DNA of 64,000 bases from contig VZRN01011461.1 of NCBI GenBank assembly GCA_013397935.1, forward strand, positions 2,339,363 to 2,403,362, read 5' to 3'. Below are positions 49,840 to 62,892 of this stretch, piece after piece. The stretch is from Dasyornis broadbenti (Eukaryota; Chordata; Aves; Passeriformes; Dasyornithidae). Both the position numbers and the translations under genes were made by a program. The notes beneath the pieces were generated by a model. The model saw only the letters and a program-made list of their open reading frames with translations. It was not told the origin of the DNA and did no database searches. The stretch's first letter is position 1; the number at the start of each line of letters is the position of its first letter.

Positions 49840-52800
49840 CTAAGACAGCCAGAATGGTGGGGTTCATTATATCTGTACCAAAACTAGGTTTTAAACTGGA
49901 TTGTCAGTGAGCATCAAAAGAGGACTCTAACAACAGCCAGATTGAAGGGAAACACTGTCTCTTTAACTGATAAAATGAACTCCAAAGGCAAGGCAGAAGT
50001 TTGGGACACGCAGCCAGCTCAATACATTTGGTTAAATTTCTGTGCACCTCTTCATAGGATGAAATCATTTGGCTGATATTATCAAGTGACTCCTTTGTGC
50101 TCCAAAAGGGGGTGAAGCTCCCTCATTTCCCAGGCTGGCTCTGGCACGTGTCTCCATGGGTTTGGCACTAGGTTTTGTAGTTCCTAAAAGATGGGTAATG
50201 CAGTTATCCCAACACATTGGGATGCTGACAAGCAGCATCAAATCTCATGATAGCCTATAATGACTCTCATTTTCAAACAAGAAAGAGAAATGGTTGTTAT
50301 TGGAAAATGTTGTTAGATTTTTGTATTAAATCTTGCATAGTAACAGTATAATTATAATGTGTCATCTCTGGCTCAGTAATTTGACAATTCAGTTCTTTTT
50401 TGGGGGGCAGATGGCCTACAACATACCATATTTTTATAATTAGTTTATTCTCTGCAAACTCAGTATGTAATTACTCCCTCATTCATTACTAGTTTCTTTG
50501 AAATCTTCTTTTTCAAGAACTAATAAATCCTCCAACACAAGTGAAGCTTAAATTTCTCTTTGTACTGTTCTCTATCCTCTCTAAGGAGCTTTAATACTTA
50601 CCACCCTGGTTATTTCACACTCCACATTATTTTAAATACATCTTCATCCTCACCCTCTGTATAACACTTGGCCACCCAATTTTTTTTACCCCCTTTTTTT
50701 AAAGAATAGTGAATTTTAAGATGAAGTTTTCTTGGCAGAAGGGTTAGGTACATAAATAAGCAGAGTCTAAAATGCAAAGAGCTATAGGTAGATATGTCTG
50801 TCTACATTGCAGTGTGTGATGTGAGAGCACTGTACCTCACAGTGCCAGTGCAGCAGGCGTCTGCTGAAATAAAGCCATGTGATTTCTTTTTTAGCATTTC
50901 AATCCCTGCTGCAGTGCTTAGTTTGTTTTAAATTGTTTTAGGTAGTGACATAATCTTCTGACAATAAAGTTTCTTTCCAAATCCAGAGCCTCCTATGTAG
51001 TTGCAGGTGCTTCAGACTATCTCAACCACTCCTTTGAGCCCTGCTTAAAGCTCTGCTATGAGCTCTGCTCCCCAAGAACAGCCCCTTTGTTGTGGTGCTT
51101 ATCTGGGAATTGCCTGTGGCCTGATGCTGCTGCTCCAAAGTGCTTCCCATGCTGAAAGCACAGGCTGAGATTTTTCGTTTGCCCTCTAAATAAACCCAGG
51201 CTTTAACAATACAAAAGCACAAATGAGCAAACTTCAGGGGAAATTTGGCTTTTTCTATCCCTCTTCCTTTTAGGTACGGTTATGTTCTGTCTAATTTCAG
51301 ACTAGCACTGTTGGGTTAGATTTAAACCATATCATGGAGGCTGAGATTTTCAAAGCAGCTTAAAGGATTTAGAGACATTTTCCATTCAAATTAAGGATCT
51401 TTCTTTCAAAATCCTTTTCATCACTATGCCTTGGTGTTTTTGTAGTTGTTCTTTAACCAGTGCTTCACTTCAGTCACACGGAAATTCTTTGTGCTGCTAC
51501 TTAATGTTCCCCAAAAGGGCAAAGAGGAAAAGGAGTGGGAGAATGGGAATGCTTTGCATTTGCTGTCTGCAGCATCTCACTGGCTGAGCAGTGCTGCTCT
51601 AAAGTGCTTTAAAATCCCCCATGCCCCATGTGACACTGACTTCAGGTGTTCTCCTGCATCCAAGTATGTGGGAGAGTGAAAAAACTTCCCAGGATTTAAG
51701 GCAGCAGCTTCCTCTCCTGCTGCCTAATTTAGTTTCTGTCATTATTAGGTGTTCTGCCTATTTCTTCATCCTTTTCCTGCCTGGAATGGGATGTTATTCC
51801 TGCCACACTCTGCCACAGGGGTTCCTTGCAGCCCTGCACCTGCTGGTGTCTGTGCCAAGGCACCTGAGCCCTGCAGGGCAGGGAAGGTGTGATCCCACCC
51901 CTGGCAAACACGGCAGGTCCAGCTCCCAGGATGCCCAGGAGGCTGCAGGCACAGCAGGGCAGCACTCAGAACCCACCTGACCATGCCCGTGAGGTGGGCT
52001 ACGAGCCTGTGCCGGCCTGAGGAGCCAAAGGGGTATCACTTCTTCTGACGCTTTCGCAGCAATGGTGCTTCCTCCTCTCTCTAGTGGTCCCAGGCAAGAA
52101 ATGAGGCATTGCTTTTCCACGTGATCCTTGCTTTCTGCTCTGCCTGCACAAGTTCCTGAAAACAAATATGTTACAGGGAGCTGTCCTCTGCACCAGAACT
52201 GATGGCTGTATGGGGAATTTGCTGCAAATGTTTGATTTGTAAGAGATGACTCGTGGTGAGCTCTATGCCATTGGAAATTCAGATTTTCTTAGGTCAGAGC
52301 AGCCTTGCTACATGACATCAAAACCTCTCTTTGGTTCAGAGATTATCTTTGTGACACTGGCACATATTAAGAGCTGAAAGAGACTCTACAGAAACCATTT
52401 TCAAAAACCTGGACACAAAAGAAAATATTTTACATTTGGTAGAAATTTTGCTATAGCGCTTGAGACTTGACACAGCCTAAATTAGTTCAGATTTTTGTTC
52501 TTTCTTTCTGATTTTGGCTGTTAGTGTAACCATTAGTGCTTCAAATCTATATAAATTGAAATGTTAATTATGTAAGCATCCAACTTCTTTTAAGATGTGT
52601 TATATATATTAAAATCAATCACTTTAAAAATGAATACATTCTGCTGCAATGGGTATCTGAGAGTAGCTGAAAATTTAGTCCGAAGGGTTTTGTCTTCCTT
52701 TAGGTTCAGAGGATGCCTTTGTTTCCACAGGGCACCTATCAGAAGTGTCACACCAACTGAAGGTACAGTGCTGGCACAGCCCAGCCCTGGCAAAGGGACA

Positions 52801-54855
52801 CGAAATCACCGCCACACAAATAAGAGTGTGAGTGTAACTATTGTGTGTGTGGATCCAGTACACAAATGCTTACACCAGATGGAAAGGTTCTGTCCAAAAC
52901 TGTTCATGCTAGACGGAAAAATGGCCAACAGCCAGCTTAAACAGCTACCACGGAATTTTAAAATTTAAAAAAAGAAATTTTAAAAATGAGTAGTGATGGG
53001 CCACATAGCCCAACATCAGCAGCAGTGAGTGGCTCTTCCAGTGCACCACACCCAAAAACCTCCCCCAGTGTGTTTCATGTTTTGTTATATGAAGAATTCC
53101 CACTGTAATCTGGAAGCTGGTGCTTTGTCTGGGCAGGTGCTGTTCTGCTGAAGGGACAGCACAACATTTTTATAGACACAACATTTTAGATCCTGTTGAG
53201 TCACAAATAACTCTTCGGGAGCTACTGTTTTACTCTTTGCTGCTTGTAAAGCAGCTGGGAAAGCACAGGGTGAAACGATGAGGCAGCTTATCTGAGTCAG
53301 GCAAAACGATTTAAAATTTGCCTAAATGAAATAAGAGCTCTGATGATGAAGTTATTCCCACTTGACTCAAGTCCTCTGCCTCAACAGGAGCACAGCCCTG
53401 CCTGTGGCTTTCCAGGCACTGCTCTGGGTTTCTCAGAACCATCTGTGCTGCACCTTCCCCGTCAGCCCAGGCAGTGCCCTCCCTGCAGGAGTTTTTCCCC
53501 ACAGGTAAAACTTGACCACCCTGCTGCAATTTAAACCCAAGTACCCTCCAGTGTGGTTGCTCTGTGCATCCTGATCAGTGAATACCTACTGCACCAAGGG
53601 CATGATGGCTGTAATTGTATCCAGGACCTTTAAGAAGCTGTATTTTTTTTATCAACTCATTATAAACTCCGCGTTAAAGCACCATTTTTTTTTTTTTTGC
53701 TTTGATGTTTCGGTTTCAGACCATTTCCTCCCAAATTGTAAACACGCAGTTCCGTGAGCAGTGCAACTAATGAAGCCTGCTTTTCAATAGATTTATATCT
53801 CATTGGTTGGATTCCCTGGTGTCCAGGACGATGCAAGCTCCTTCCCAAGATTTTATTGCACTCTCCCATTTCTGCCCACCTTCTCCGCATTCCCCTTGTG
53901 TGTGAACTCTTTGTGGCTAATAAATGGTGTGTCAGGCTGTAGTTTTCCCCTCAGCAAGATCTCTTTCCTCAGTGAAGTTTCCTGTACTGGAGATTGAGAG
54001 GTCTGGCTTTGAAAGCCCTGTCCCTCTTGAGCGAGGATCAGACCACTTAGTGGGCTCAGATGGGATTGGGAACAGATGAGCATGCACAGACACAGCTTCA
54101 AGAAGCCACAATAAAAATACAACTTCTTCCCTCTCTCTTCTAGTTGTTTTTTCCTTAATTCCAAATTTGTTTCCTCCCCAAGTCTTTGCCTCCCCGGTGG
54201 AGGTTTGGTGCTGCAGTCACAGTTACAGTGCACGGAACAGGGCACCGTTGCAATTGCAGGGGAAAATGTACCAGCCTTGGCCCTCCTTGAAAGCTGAATT
54301 CAATTATTTATTGATAAAATCCCCTTGACAGGTAATTTGCTTCAGTGTTCGGCTTCTGCAGTGCAGTGTAATGTGGTGTTGGATATTGGAAGGAGAAAGA
54401 GATATAATGGAATACACTTTCTTTCTCTTTCTAAACTGCACAGGCTTCTTTTAATTTATTTTTTTCTTTCACTGCATTGAAGCTCTCTAAAAATCTGCCA
54501 AGTTCATTGTCAGTATCTGTTTTAAAAGCCTTACAAAACACAGATCCTTAAGTTCCTTTCAAATTAATTGTAATATTGGAAAGTTCTTTTTTTTCAGTCT
54601 TTTCTAGTATTTTCAGGAACAAAAAGCTGAAAATCAAACAGGAATTTGTATGCTCACATGTTCTCTCTGCTTTTAATGGTTACCACCAGCTGTGGTCACC
54701 AGGGAGACAGTGGATTCAGTGAAATTTATTTCAGTAAATATCTAACAAAATACCATATATTATTAAACAGAATATTTATCTACTCAAAGCTCAACAGATT
54801 AAAATTTTTCTGTCAGTGGGTCTTTTGCTATGAAGGACAAAATTATTTTGTCCTT
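49840..54855. other. Non-coding stretch, nothing recognised
   Basis: No gene was recognised. The GC-rich part at 51780-52030 has many overlapping open frames of compositional origin. A run of 14 T lies at 53685-53698. Confidence 0.5.
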
Positions 54856-54900
54856 CCTGCTATTTACCAGGAAATTTACCTGCTATTTAGCAGGAAATTA
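54856..54900. repeat. Two-copy tandem duplication, period 23
   Basis: cctgctatttaccaggaaa (54856-54874) recurs at 54879-54897 with one substitution, and the two units abut. Confidence 0.9.
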
Positions 54901-55124
54901 TGGATAACTTATCTATAGAGAAAGGTTCATCTTACTAATACCCATTAGCACCCAGCCCAAGCTTACAGAAGTCAACTGAAAGCCTTGCAGTAATTTTTGT
55001 GGGGTTTGTGCCCACAGTCCAATTACGGGCTTTTTATAAGTGGTCTTATTTGGTATTGTAGATGTTCTGTTCCACCAAAATGGTCAATCCCTTTCTGAAA
55101 TCCGTTAAGATAAATTATACATAC

Positions 55125-55256
55125 CTGTTCCTTGCACACTGCTTTAAAAACACAGCTGCAGAATGTTTCTGTATCATCTTTGATCCCTGAAATTGAACCG
55201 ACAGCCTCTTGGCAATAGTCACACTCATGAGATTCCTGATACTTCCAACCTTTTAC
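55125..55256 (-). CDS. Candidate internal exon, Cys-rich peptide, unknown protein
   Basis: This is the best-formed exon candidate in the window. On the minus strand it follows tagtttctcctatccag, a good acceptor, and ends in AACAG before gtatgt, a good donor. It is 132 bases, exactly 44 codons in phase 0, and the other two frames both contain stops. The peptide begins VKGWKYQESHECDYCQEAVG and ends with FCSCVFKAVCKEQ, so it has five Cys in two groups. This might suit an extracellular or metal-binding fold, but I do not recognise a family. It is in phase with the candidates at 59.5 kb (upstream) and 49.8 kb (downstream). Confidence 0.38.
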
Positions 55257-57787
55257 CTGGATAGGAGAAACTACATTTTGCTTTCTTGTCCATCTCTGTA
55301 AGGATTTAGCTGAATAACTTTCAGACCAAACCTTGGAGAAAATTCTGTTGGAATTTAGCATAGATGTGTGAACGGGGTTTTAACTTGTCTGTGCCAGTTT
55401 GTTGAACTCGTTCAGACGTCCCCAGCTGTTAGAAAATGCAAACTGCTTTGTGATCTTCTCAATAAACCTTGACATCGTATTTAGCTTCTGTGGATGATGA
55501 GATAAGCCAAAACATGAGGGAGTTGGTACAGCTGAAAATGCTACACAATTTGCAGTCGTTGCTCAAAAGGCAAAATATCCATATCCATCTATCCTTTACT
55601 GAAATGCTGGATTTACCTTGGTGTGACCATTCCAAAGGGAAGGTCTGGTGTCACCTCTGCTTCCTGTGGAAATGAAGTGCATGAGTTTTACAGCATCACG
55701 TACTCCACCCATATTGATTAACAAATTCCCTGAGAAGCAGAATAATATTCCTTACAATAACAGCTCATTGACAAAGAATTGGACTTTTGGGAGCCCTTGC
55801 AACACATAACCTGAAATCCGTGACCAGGCATTGGATCCAAAGGTGGACCCAGCATTTTCTGGAGTCAGGAAGATTATAATAACAAGTATTGTAACCTAGA
55901 GAAGTTTTACTGCCGTTCTTTTGACATCAGACAATTGCACTGCTTTGCAGGACCTGAAGGGTTGTCTAACGCCTTGTGCTAACAAGGCAGTGGGGAAAAC
56001 ATACAGGAGACTGTGGCTAATCCATTTCTAAAGAAATATGGGTGAGAGGATAGCACACGCTGCATGTACCATCCTCCCACATCCATACAACATGGTTTGA
56101 GCAAACCAAAAAGCGTTCCAGAACCTCATTTCTTAAAATACCCTTTTTCAAGAGGAATTTGAAAATTGGTGTGGTCTAAGAAAGGAGTAAAGCCAGGGCA
56201 GATTGTCAGCTGGGGTAAACTGGCTGAAATAAAAGTAGCTACTCTAATGGGCCATTGTCTTTATTAGCCTCGTTCTGAGACTGGTTTTAAAAGGGGAAAA
56301 ATGTTCTGTAGCACGTGCATGTCCCCTCTGCCTTGCTGATCATGTGCTTAGGCAAAAAGTCATGTCACCTCCATCGCTAATTTTTGCGATATGGATTTTT
56401 CTGTCTCCAAGTTTGGGCTGCAGTTTGTCCCACTGGCCCCACGGCAGCACTGGCTCCCTCACAGCCAGAGCCAGGCAGGCACTGCCATGGAGCAGAGCAG
56501 GCACACACTGAGCAATGCCTCTCCTTGCTTCTGAGGAGCCAGACCTCATCCATCATCCACAGTTGCCTTCTCCTCCGTGCTGCTGTCTGCCAGTCCAAAC
56601 CAGATGCACAACCACCCTGCTTCTCCAGTACCAAGCAGCATTTGGTGACTCTGGCCAATTATTTGCACTGCCCCGAAGGAAACTGGGAAAAATCATCTTT
56701 GGAAGCAGACAGATTTTGCTTGCTGTCACCAGAAAGGTTACTTTCTTTAGTCTCTGAAGGCTTTGGTGGATCAATTCTTGTGCATGGGAAAATAGATTAG
56801 AAACACGCCGTCAGGTACGCTGTGCACAAGATAGACAGATGGAGACAGTGGTATCTATCTGCTGCAGGGAATTGTCAGAGGGGCACAACTCATCGCACTG
56901 GTTCTTAGAGGGCTTAATTTGCTGCTGGTAAATAATCTATTTTTTATTACCTCACATCCCCAGATTGTCAACATTCTCAGCTTTTTGCCACAGCTAATTA
57001 GACAGGCAAAAGCCTTATAGCCTAAAGAACAAGTCTGAGCTAAGCACCTGCCAAAATATCTGACTTTTTTTAAGAACTGGAATGTCAAAGAGTGAAGGGG
57101 CTGCAGATCACATTTAAACGCTTTGAGCATCAATAAGATGATTAGACCCATGAGGCAAACGTTCAGAATTTCTCTCAGACTCACCACTGAGAGAAGGCAA
57201 GATAAAACTCTGATAGATAAAAACTACTGTGCAACGGTACCAAAGCTAATTATTCTGCTGAACTCTTGGAGAAATCTTGCAGGGATGTGTTGACAGCATG
57301 CTCTGTGTGGCCACTTCTGTTCAGGAAAGCAATATTTAATTGCATATGTGAATGAAGTCTCTCTGTGTAAAGTATAGCTTTCGGAAAAGAAATTGTCTGA
57401 ACCAAAACAGGGAATGACCTCGCTGTTAGCCAGACAAGGATGATTTGGCAGGGAGAGGGGGATTTTTATCATTTTTTCATGGTGGTTTTAGTTTGGTTTT
57501 CCCATCCGTTATTTTTAAATCCTGTTTTCAAACAATTAATATAGGAGATTTTAGAAAAAAAGCTCTGCACCAAGGACAAAAGGCACCAAATGATGCCCCT
57601 GTATCAGGCATGCTGTGACTAAGGGGTGCAAGCAAATAGCAGCAAAGATATCCTTGCAGTCCCTGTGTATCCTCGTGGTGTCAGTGTCTCTGTGCGTCCG
57701 TGTCCCACGTTCCTGGGGAGCCTGCTCCAGGCTGCCTTTCACCCAGCACAGAGACTGCAGCCCACACTGCCTGCAGCACCTCCTTAC
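55257..57787. other. Non-coding stretch, possibly intronic
   Basis: If the minus-strand exon candidates are real, this is intron. The open frames near 56377-56800 lie on both strands and look compositional. A 43-base minus-strand block near 56980 with acceptor-like and donor-like ends is too short to support. Confidence 0.4.
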
Positions 57788-57899
57788 CTGCCGGAGGGGC
57801 AGCTTGTTCTTCGTGACCAGGAGCAGACAGAGCGTATCCATGAGGCTGACGAGCTGCCCAGTGTCCGTATATTTGAAGGAAGAGATGCTGGTAGAGATA
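57788..57899 (-). CDS. Candidate internal exon, unknown protein, phase uncertain
   Basis: On the minus strand, ttttccctctccag precedes the block and CGGCAG before gtaagg closes it; this is the strongest donor in the region. The block is 112 bases long. All three frames are open. The most protein-like one contains KYTDTGQLVSLMDTLC and ends TKNKLPLRQ, which needs two bases from a preceding exon. That phase does not follow directly from the candidate at 59.5 kb, so a missing exon, a different acceptor, or a false call must be assumed. The local sequence is GC- and CpG-rich on both sides of the block, which inflates open frames. The family is not recognised. Confidence 0.28.
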
Positions 57900-59498
57900 C
57901 TGGAGAGGGAAAATGGCTCCCAGCCTCTCCATCCCGAGCAGTAATTCAGCTCAGTGGGACTGTCACTATTTAAGGAGTGCTGCAATCAAGCTATTGACTA
58001 CCTTTGGCTTTCCATGGTTATGAGCCCTAGCACCTATTTGTGCCTTTGGAAGTCATCCCAGAATTTGCTGACTTGTGATTACTCATCAGGGACCCTGCTC
58101 TCTCAGTTAAAGTGAATAACCTGCTTTTTCCCTATATTAACTTTCACTGCAATAACTTTTTGTACTTTTCCTGTTTCTGATATTGCAAAGGGAGAGATGG
58201 AATGGAGTTCAAGCGAGGAAAGTCGAGATATATCATCTGCCTGCACTGACGTATAAGCAGTCACCAGCTGATGTCATACATTGTTTGATGACGTTGATAT
58301 TGCCGGAAAAATCTCTAGGACTGAAAATAGTAAGGATAAAAAAAATTGGCAGACTGTGTGTTTCTTTTCCTGATTGAATAGAAGGTGATAAATTTCTTTT
58401 GGTTCCATTTATAGGCATGGTCTTGTTTTATATTGATTTGCTGTTCTTAAAATTAAAAAAAAATCAAATAATTTAGGGCTACAACAAAACCTGCTGTGTT
58501 CTGCCAGTGGCTTCTGAGGAGCAAAATATACGGCAACTTCCTTCTCATTCTCCATGCTGAAGATGTTCTCTCTCTATGTCACTTCCATAATTTCTGTCTA
58601 TGTAGATTTTACGTATTCTGAAACCAGCCACACTTTGAGATGGTTTATACTTTCCCTCCTGTATGAACTAACTCTGCCTCAAGCTCAGCCTCCAGCGCAA
58701 GGCCACTGTATCAGCCACCGAGGCATCACTCATGCAGAGTTTAGGGTTCTAACCCCAGAGCAGGCACAGGGAAAGGGGATTGACCATATGTGTATAGATG
58801 ATGTTTGATGTAACCCCACTTTTCTGTCACTGCATAAGAGTCTTTGGCAGAGTTCAGAATTTGGATACAACGAGGCAGTACAAGCTGTCTAAACTGTTTG
58901 TTGCATTGATGGACTCCCAAATCTCCTGTTGAGGAGGGGCGGTAGGAGAGCAGCTGGGTGGATGGCTGGCAGCTGGCCAAGGTCAGCCCCGCACAGATGG
59001 GTAACTCTGCATGGTCATGAGTGAGAAGAAAAGTCAAAACGCTGAAATTTTTCTTTCACTTTCCTAAGTTGAGGCTGGAATAATATTTAGTGCTTTTAGT
59101 TATTGTGGTTTACCTGAGTTTTTGAAATTTAAGTTCTCTGTTTCCCCCATTTTTACTGAAAGGAAATGGGTGAATTCTAGTCACGATTCCTTTCTAGCTA
59201 AGATATTTTGTGGTATTTTCTCTCCTAGGCAGAAATGTCAGTAAGAAAGTGGCAGAGTTCTGCAGCCATGGTCTGGTTTTGCCATTTGAAGTTTATCGTT
59301 CTGCTGAGAAAGCCTTGAAGATTCCCAAAGCAATAATGTGAAAATCAAGGTGAGCAGTGACTAAATTAAGTGCAGAGACTAAATTAAAACTGGACATTGT
59401 ATTGTGTGCCCATAGCTGGAAAGGGAAGTTAAAATTAAAAACCAAAAGGCAGTGTGGCCACTCTCTTTTCTTAGCTTGGATTTAAAAGTCTGGCTTAC
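57900..59498. other. Non-coding stretch, possibly intronic
   Basis: A minus-strand acceptor-like site (accgcccctcctcaacag) near 58930 opens a frame of about 23 codons, but no matching donor is evident. Nothing else was recognised. Confidence 0.4.
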
Positions 59499-59614
59499 AT
59501 CTTTCTTCATTGGAGACAAGGTCTGCTTGATTCTAGGACAATATTGAATCAGGTTTAGTGTGTCAAAACAAGAGTCAGCCTTTTCTTTGAGAAGTGCATC
59601 ACTCCCATGGACAG
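59499..59614 (-). CDS. Candidate internal exon, unknown protein
   Basis: On the minus strand the block follows ccccaccttttgctgtag, a good acceptor, and ends in GAT before gtaagc, a good donor. It is 116 bases. Only one frame is open; it begins with two leftover bases and ends in phase 0. The peptide includes VHGSDALLKEKADSCFDTLN and then QYCPRIKQTLSPMKKD. I do not recognise it. It can splice in phase to the candidate at 55.1 kb but not to 57.8 kb as drawn. A pseudo-exon is the main alternative. Confidence 0.32.
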
Positions 59615-62600
59615 CTACAGCAAAAGGTGGGGAAGGAACTGGTAGTGATAGCTGAGGTGAGGAGCTGAAGTGGTCCTGCTCTCTCTCTCTCTTTTTCACA
59701 CCTAAAGCTGCCCATGAACACCCCCAGTGCACATAGATGTCTTTCATATCCTTCCTGGTGTCTTTTCCATAGGCTGCTCCATCAATTTATTTATTAACTA
59801 ATTTAACATTTCACATATCCAGTGAGAGCTCCTCAGGCTGACCATGGCTTGTTTGCCATTGGCACTGATCTGCACAGCTTCCCCAGGGCTGTTGATGTTT
59901 CAGCAGAGGCTCCAGTGCTGCTGGGGTGCTGGGACACAGGGCTCACCTGAGAGCTGTGCTCAGATCACACAGGCAGCCAAAGCAGCAATTTATACAGCAC
60001 TCTGTGGTGCTCCTCCACCTTTCCTGGCAGTCAGGTTAAGCCATCTCAGAAATCCCAGCCTCGACAGGGAAATCACTCAGTGTTCTGGTTCCCCAAGCCT
60101 GGAAATGCATTCCCTCTCTGCCACGACTTGAGAGAAATGCATCCATAATCCACTACTCCTGTTTATAGGAGCAAAGCTTGCTTTACTGTGCTTGAATTTA
60201 AATAAAGGTATTTGCACATCCCTGATGAATTTTTTCCACCTGTATTTTTATCCATAATAGACTGCCTCTGTACCAGCAGTGACTGATCAATTGTTTGGGG
60301 GTTGTTTGTTTTCAAGGCAACGCGTGGGTGATTCTCAATCCTCTCCAGTGGCAAAGCCTGCTGTTATCAATATGTTACTTTCTTTTCTCTGGGAATGTAG
60401 CTTGCAGAAGGCACGGAAAATAAATGGGGTCTGGTTTAACTCAAGTGACATTAGGGAACGTGTCTGGTAAATCAACTTCCAAAGCCTCTCCCCCTTTGGA
60501 ACCGGCCAGGGCAAGACCTGCACTTACAAGGTCTGAATTTGTTTATCTTTTTCTGATTAACAGGAGTTAGTCCTTCAAAGCATCTGCAGCAAGTGGGAGC
60601 CAAGAGGCTGGAGTGAGTGCTCTCTGTGGTCTCAAAAAAAAATATATTTGCTTTTCAAGGGGAATAGGGAGATTAAAGACAGGCCTGACTTGGGCTGTCA
60701 GGTCTCTAAAGCAAAATCCATGCTTGGTGGGGCCAAGAATGCAGTGCTCACAGAACTGTGTGAGAACAGTGTTTTCTCACCTGTGAGATCAGCAGGTGCA
60801 GTGAACGACCAGATGGAGGCAAGGGCTCAGCCCAACACAGATGGCACCCTCAGGGCTGTGGGTGCCACCCCAGAGCAGCCATGAGGACACGTGCAGGGCT
60901 GGGAGAGCAACCCTGCGGCCAGCATCCCTCAGTCCTGCACAGAGGGTGCCAGAAAGTTCTGTCCTGCCAAGGACCAGAGATGGCCACACTCTGTATCTCC
61001 TTTTCCCCTCCCACATTTCGTTTATTTGCTTTATCAAGGCATAGAGACACAGAATAGTCCTCACGTAGTTTTTACCCTTCCTACTGTGGAGGGGTTTCTG
61101 TCTCATTTAGTGGCTTTAGGCAGTGCTGAAGTTCAATGAGGAGGAGCAGGGACTCAGCTGGAAATGCCAGCGTGCCTGCCAAACTGTCACCCGAGGTGTT
61201 TTCAGATGAGGATGTCTGCAGAAATTACACTGAGGCTTGGCATCACCAGGCAAAGCTACTCTCTCAGCTCCGCTGCTGACTAATACAGACAGCATAGTCT
61301 GTCGCCCCATTAAGGAGCAGTAGCTGCACTGGAAATAATAATAAAAAAATATTTTAAAAAGTGCAATTCTGTAGGAACAACATTTATTACCAGAAAAGAA
61401 ACCTCTCTCCTATAAAGAGTCAGTCCATTACTGCCAATTTAGTAATTTTCTTCGTGTTTCCCCATCCATTTCACTCCGACATGGAGTCTCCTGCAGCAGG
61501 ATGCTGCCACTGCCATGGAGGTGCCTCAGGGGAGCAGCACAGCCTCTCCAGTGGGTGTCCCTGCATCCTGGTGCCTGCAGGGCTGCCCTGTGGGATAGCT
61601 GGGTGCACTGGGAATATCCCTCTGTGCACCAGCAGTGCTGGCAAGGCAGGGCTGGGCACCCTCCACACCCACCAGCCCCAGCCTGGATCCCCCCAGCTGT
61701 GCAAGCAGCTGGAGCTGTTCCTGAGCATTGCTGAGCTCCTGCTGTTGTTGGGCTGCTGAAACACAGCTCACCTTGGAAAAGGGGTTTTCAAAAAGTGTCA
61801 TTCCTCACCACTGTGTTTAATTTCTTCCAGAAATTTTTTAGTGGGGAGCTTTTTGTTGGTTTAAGTGTAAGGAGGGGGGATTCCCCTTCCTATCCACAAG
61901 CTCAGCTTGGGCCCTCTGTGTCAAGCTGTGCTTTTTCTGGTAATGCTTCATTACCAATAATAATAAGAGTTTTCTAAACAAGAGAGAACTTGAAGCTTTA
62001 GCATTTTCACCATGCAGATGTGAGGACCATTATCTCAGTTCTTGCAGAATCATCCTTGCCTGTGTTGCACCTCCGTCAGTGGCACTAGCACAGCTGAGAA
62101 AAAACAAGCATGAGCCTTTCCTACACTTAGAATTTCAAGGGCATTGTCTCATCTGGGCCCAGCTTTATGTGCCTGTAACACTGAGATTTTTCGTCTCTTT
62201 ACAGGACATCCTACAGACTTCTATTTTCTGCCCATACAACTTTTTGCTGGTAGTCTATTTGTATTTTACTGGTTTGGTTTGTGGGGCTCTTTTCTTTCTT
62301 TTTCATCCTTTTGTTCTTAGTGTTTGGATATCCAGATTTCCTCTGAGGAACCATCTGGGACAAAAATACATCTGTTGTCCCTCTTAAGTCTTATAGATGA
62401 GAAAACTAATAACAGAATTTCTGTGCCTGGTCCTTTTACCTGCTCTCTCTCACAATCCATTGTAGTTGATGATGGGTTTGTTGTCAGATTTAAAAAAAAA
62501 TAGGGAAAGTTTGCTGCTCCAGCTGGAGGAGTGCTGCTTTGTGGTTTGTTTGTCTGGGAGATATTTTAAGTTGGCTTGAACACACTGATTGGTAAGACCA

Positions 62601-62842
62601 GGATTGCTGAAAAGCAAATAAAACCTTGAGGGGGTTGGAGATTTTTTTCTTTTTCCTTTATTCTAAAGAATATATTAGCCTTCAGTTCACAAATAAATCA
62701 CAAGTTCCAGAAAATCTGAGTCTCTTGCTTGAGCCTCTAACAGGGGATGAATAAATGTGTACTCTGTTGCAGTGTGTGTGGGGAGTTAGAGAGATATTTC
62801 TGCTTTGCTAACCCTGATGGCTGTGTTTGAGTCTGTATGTAC
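59615..62842. other. Non-coding stretch with a short CT tract
   Basis: A (CT)7 tract lies at 59679-59692. The segment 61480-61780 is GC-rich with frames open on both strands. No gene was recognised. Confidence 0.45.
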
Positions 62843-62892
62843 CTTAGCCAAACCCGAGGAGTGTCTCATTAATTTGGGGAATGCCAGAGCTT
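62843..62892 (-). CDS. Weak candidate micro-exon, unknown protein
   Basis: On the minus strand gagatatttaatttttcag precedes a 50-base block that ends in CTAAG before gtacat. The open frame gives EALAFPKLMRHSSGLAK and starts with two leftover bases. It is short enough that chance is a serious explanation, and its phase does not match the candidate at 59.5 kb. Confidence 0.17.

Noticed and set aside
60240..60282. 43-base minus-strand exon-like block
   Set aside because: The pyrimidine tract is poor, the donor (gtggaa) is weak, and the length is too short to support.
61480..61780. Overlapping 77 to 132-codon frames on both strands
   Set aside because: Open frames on both strands in a GC-rich stretch are expected from composition; no motif was seen.
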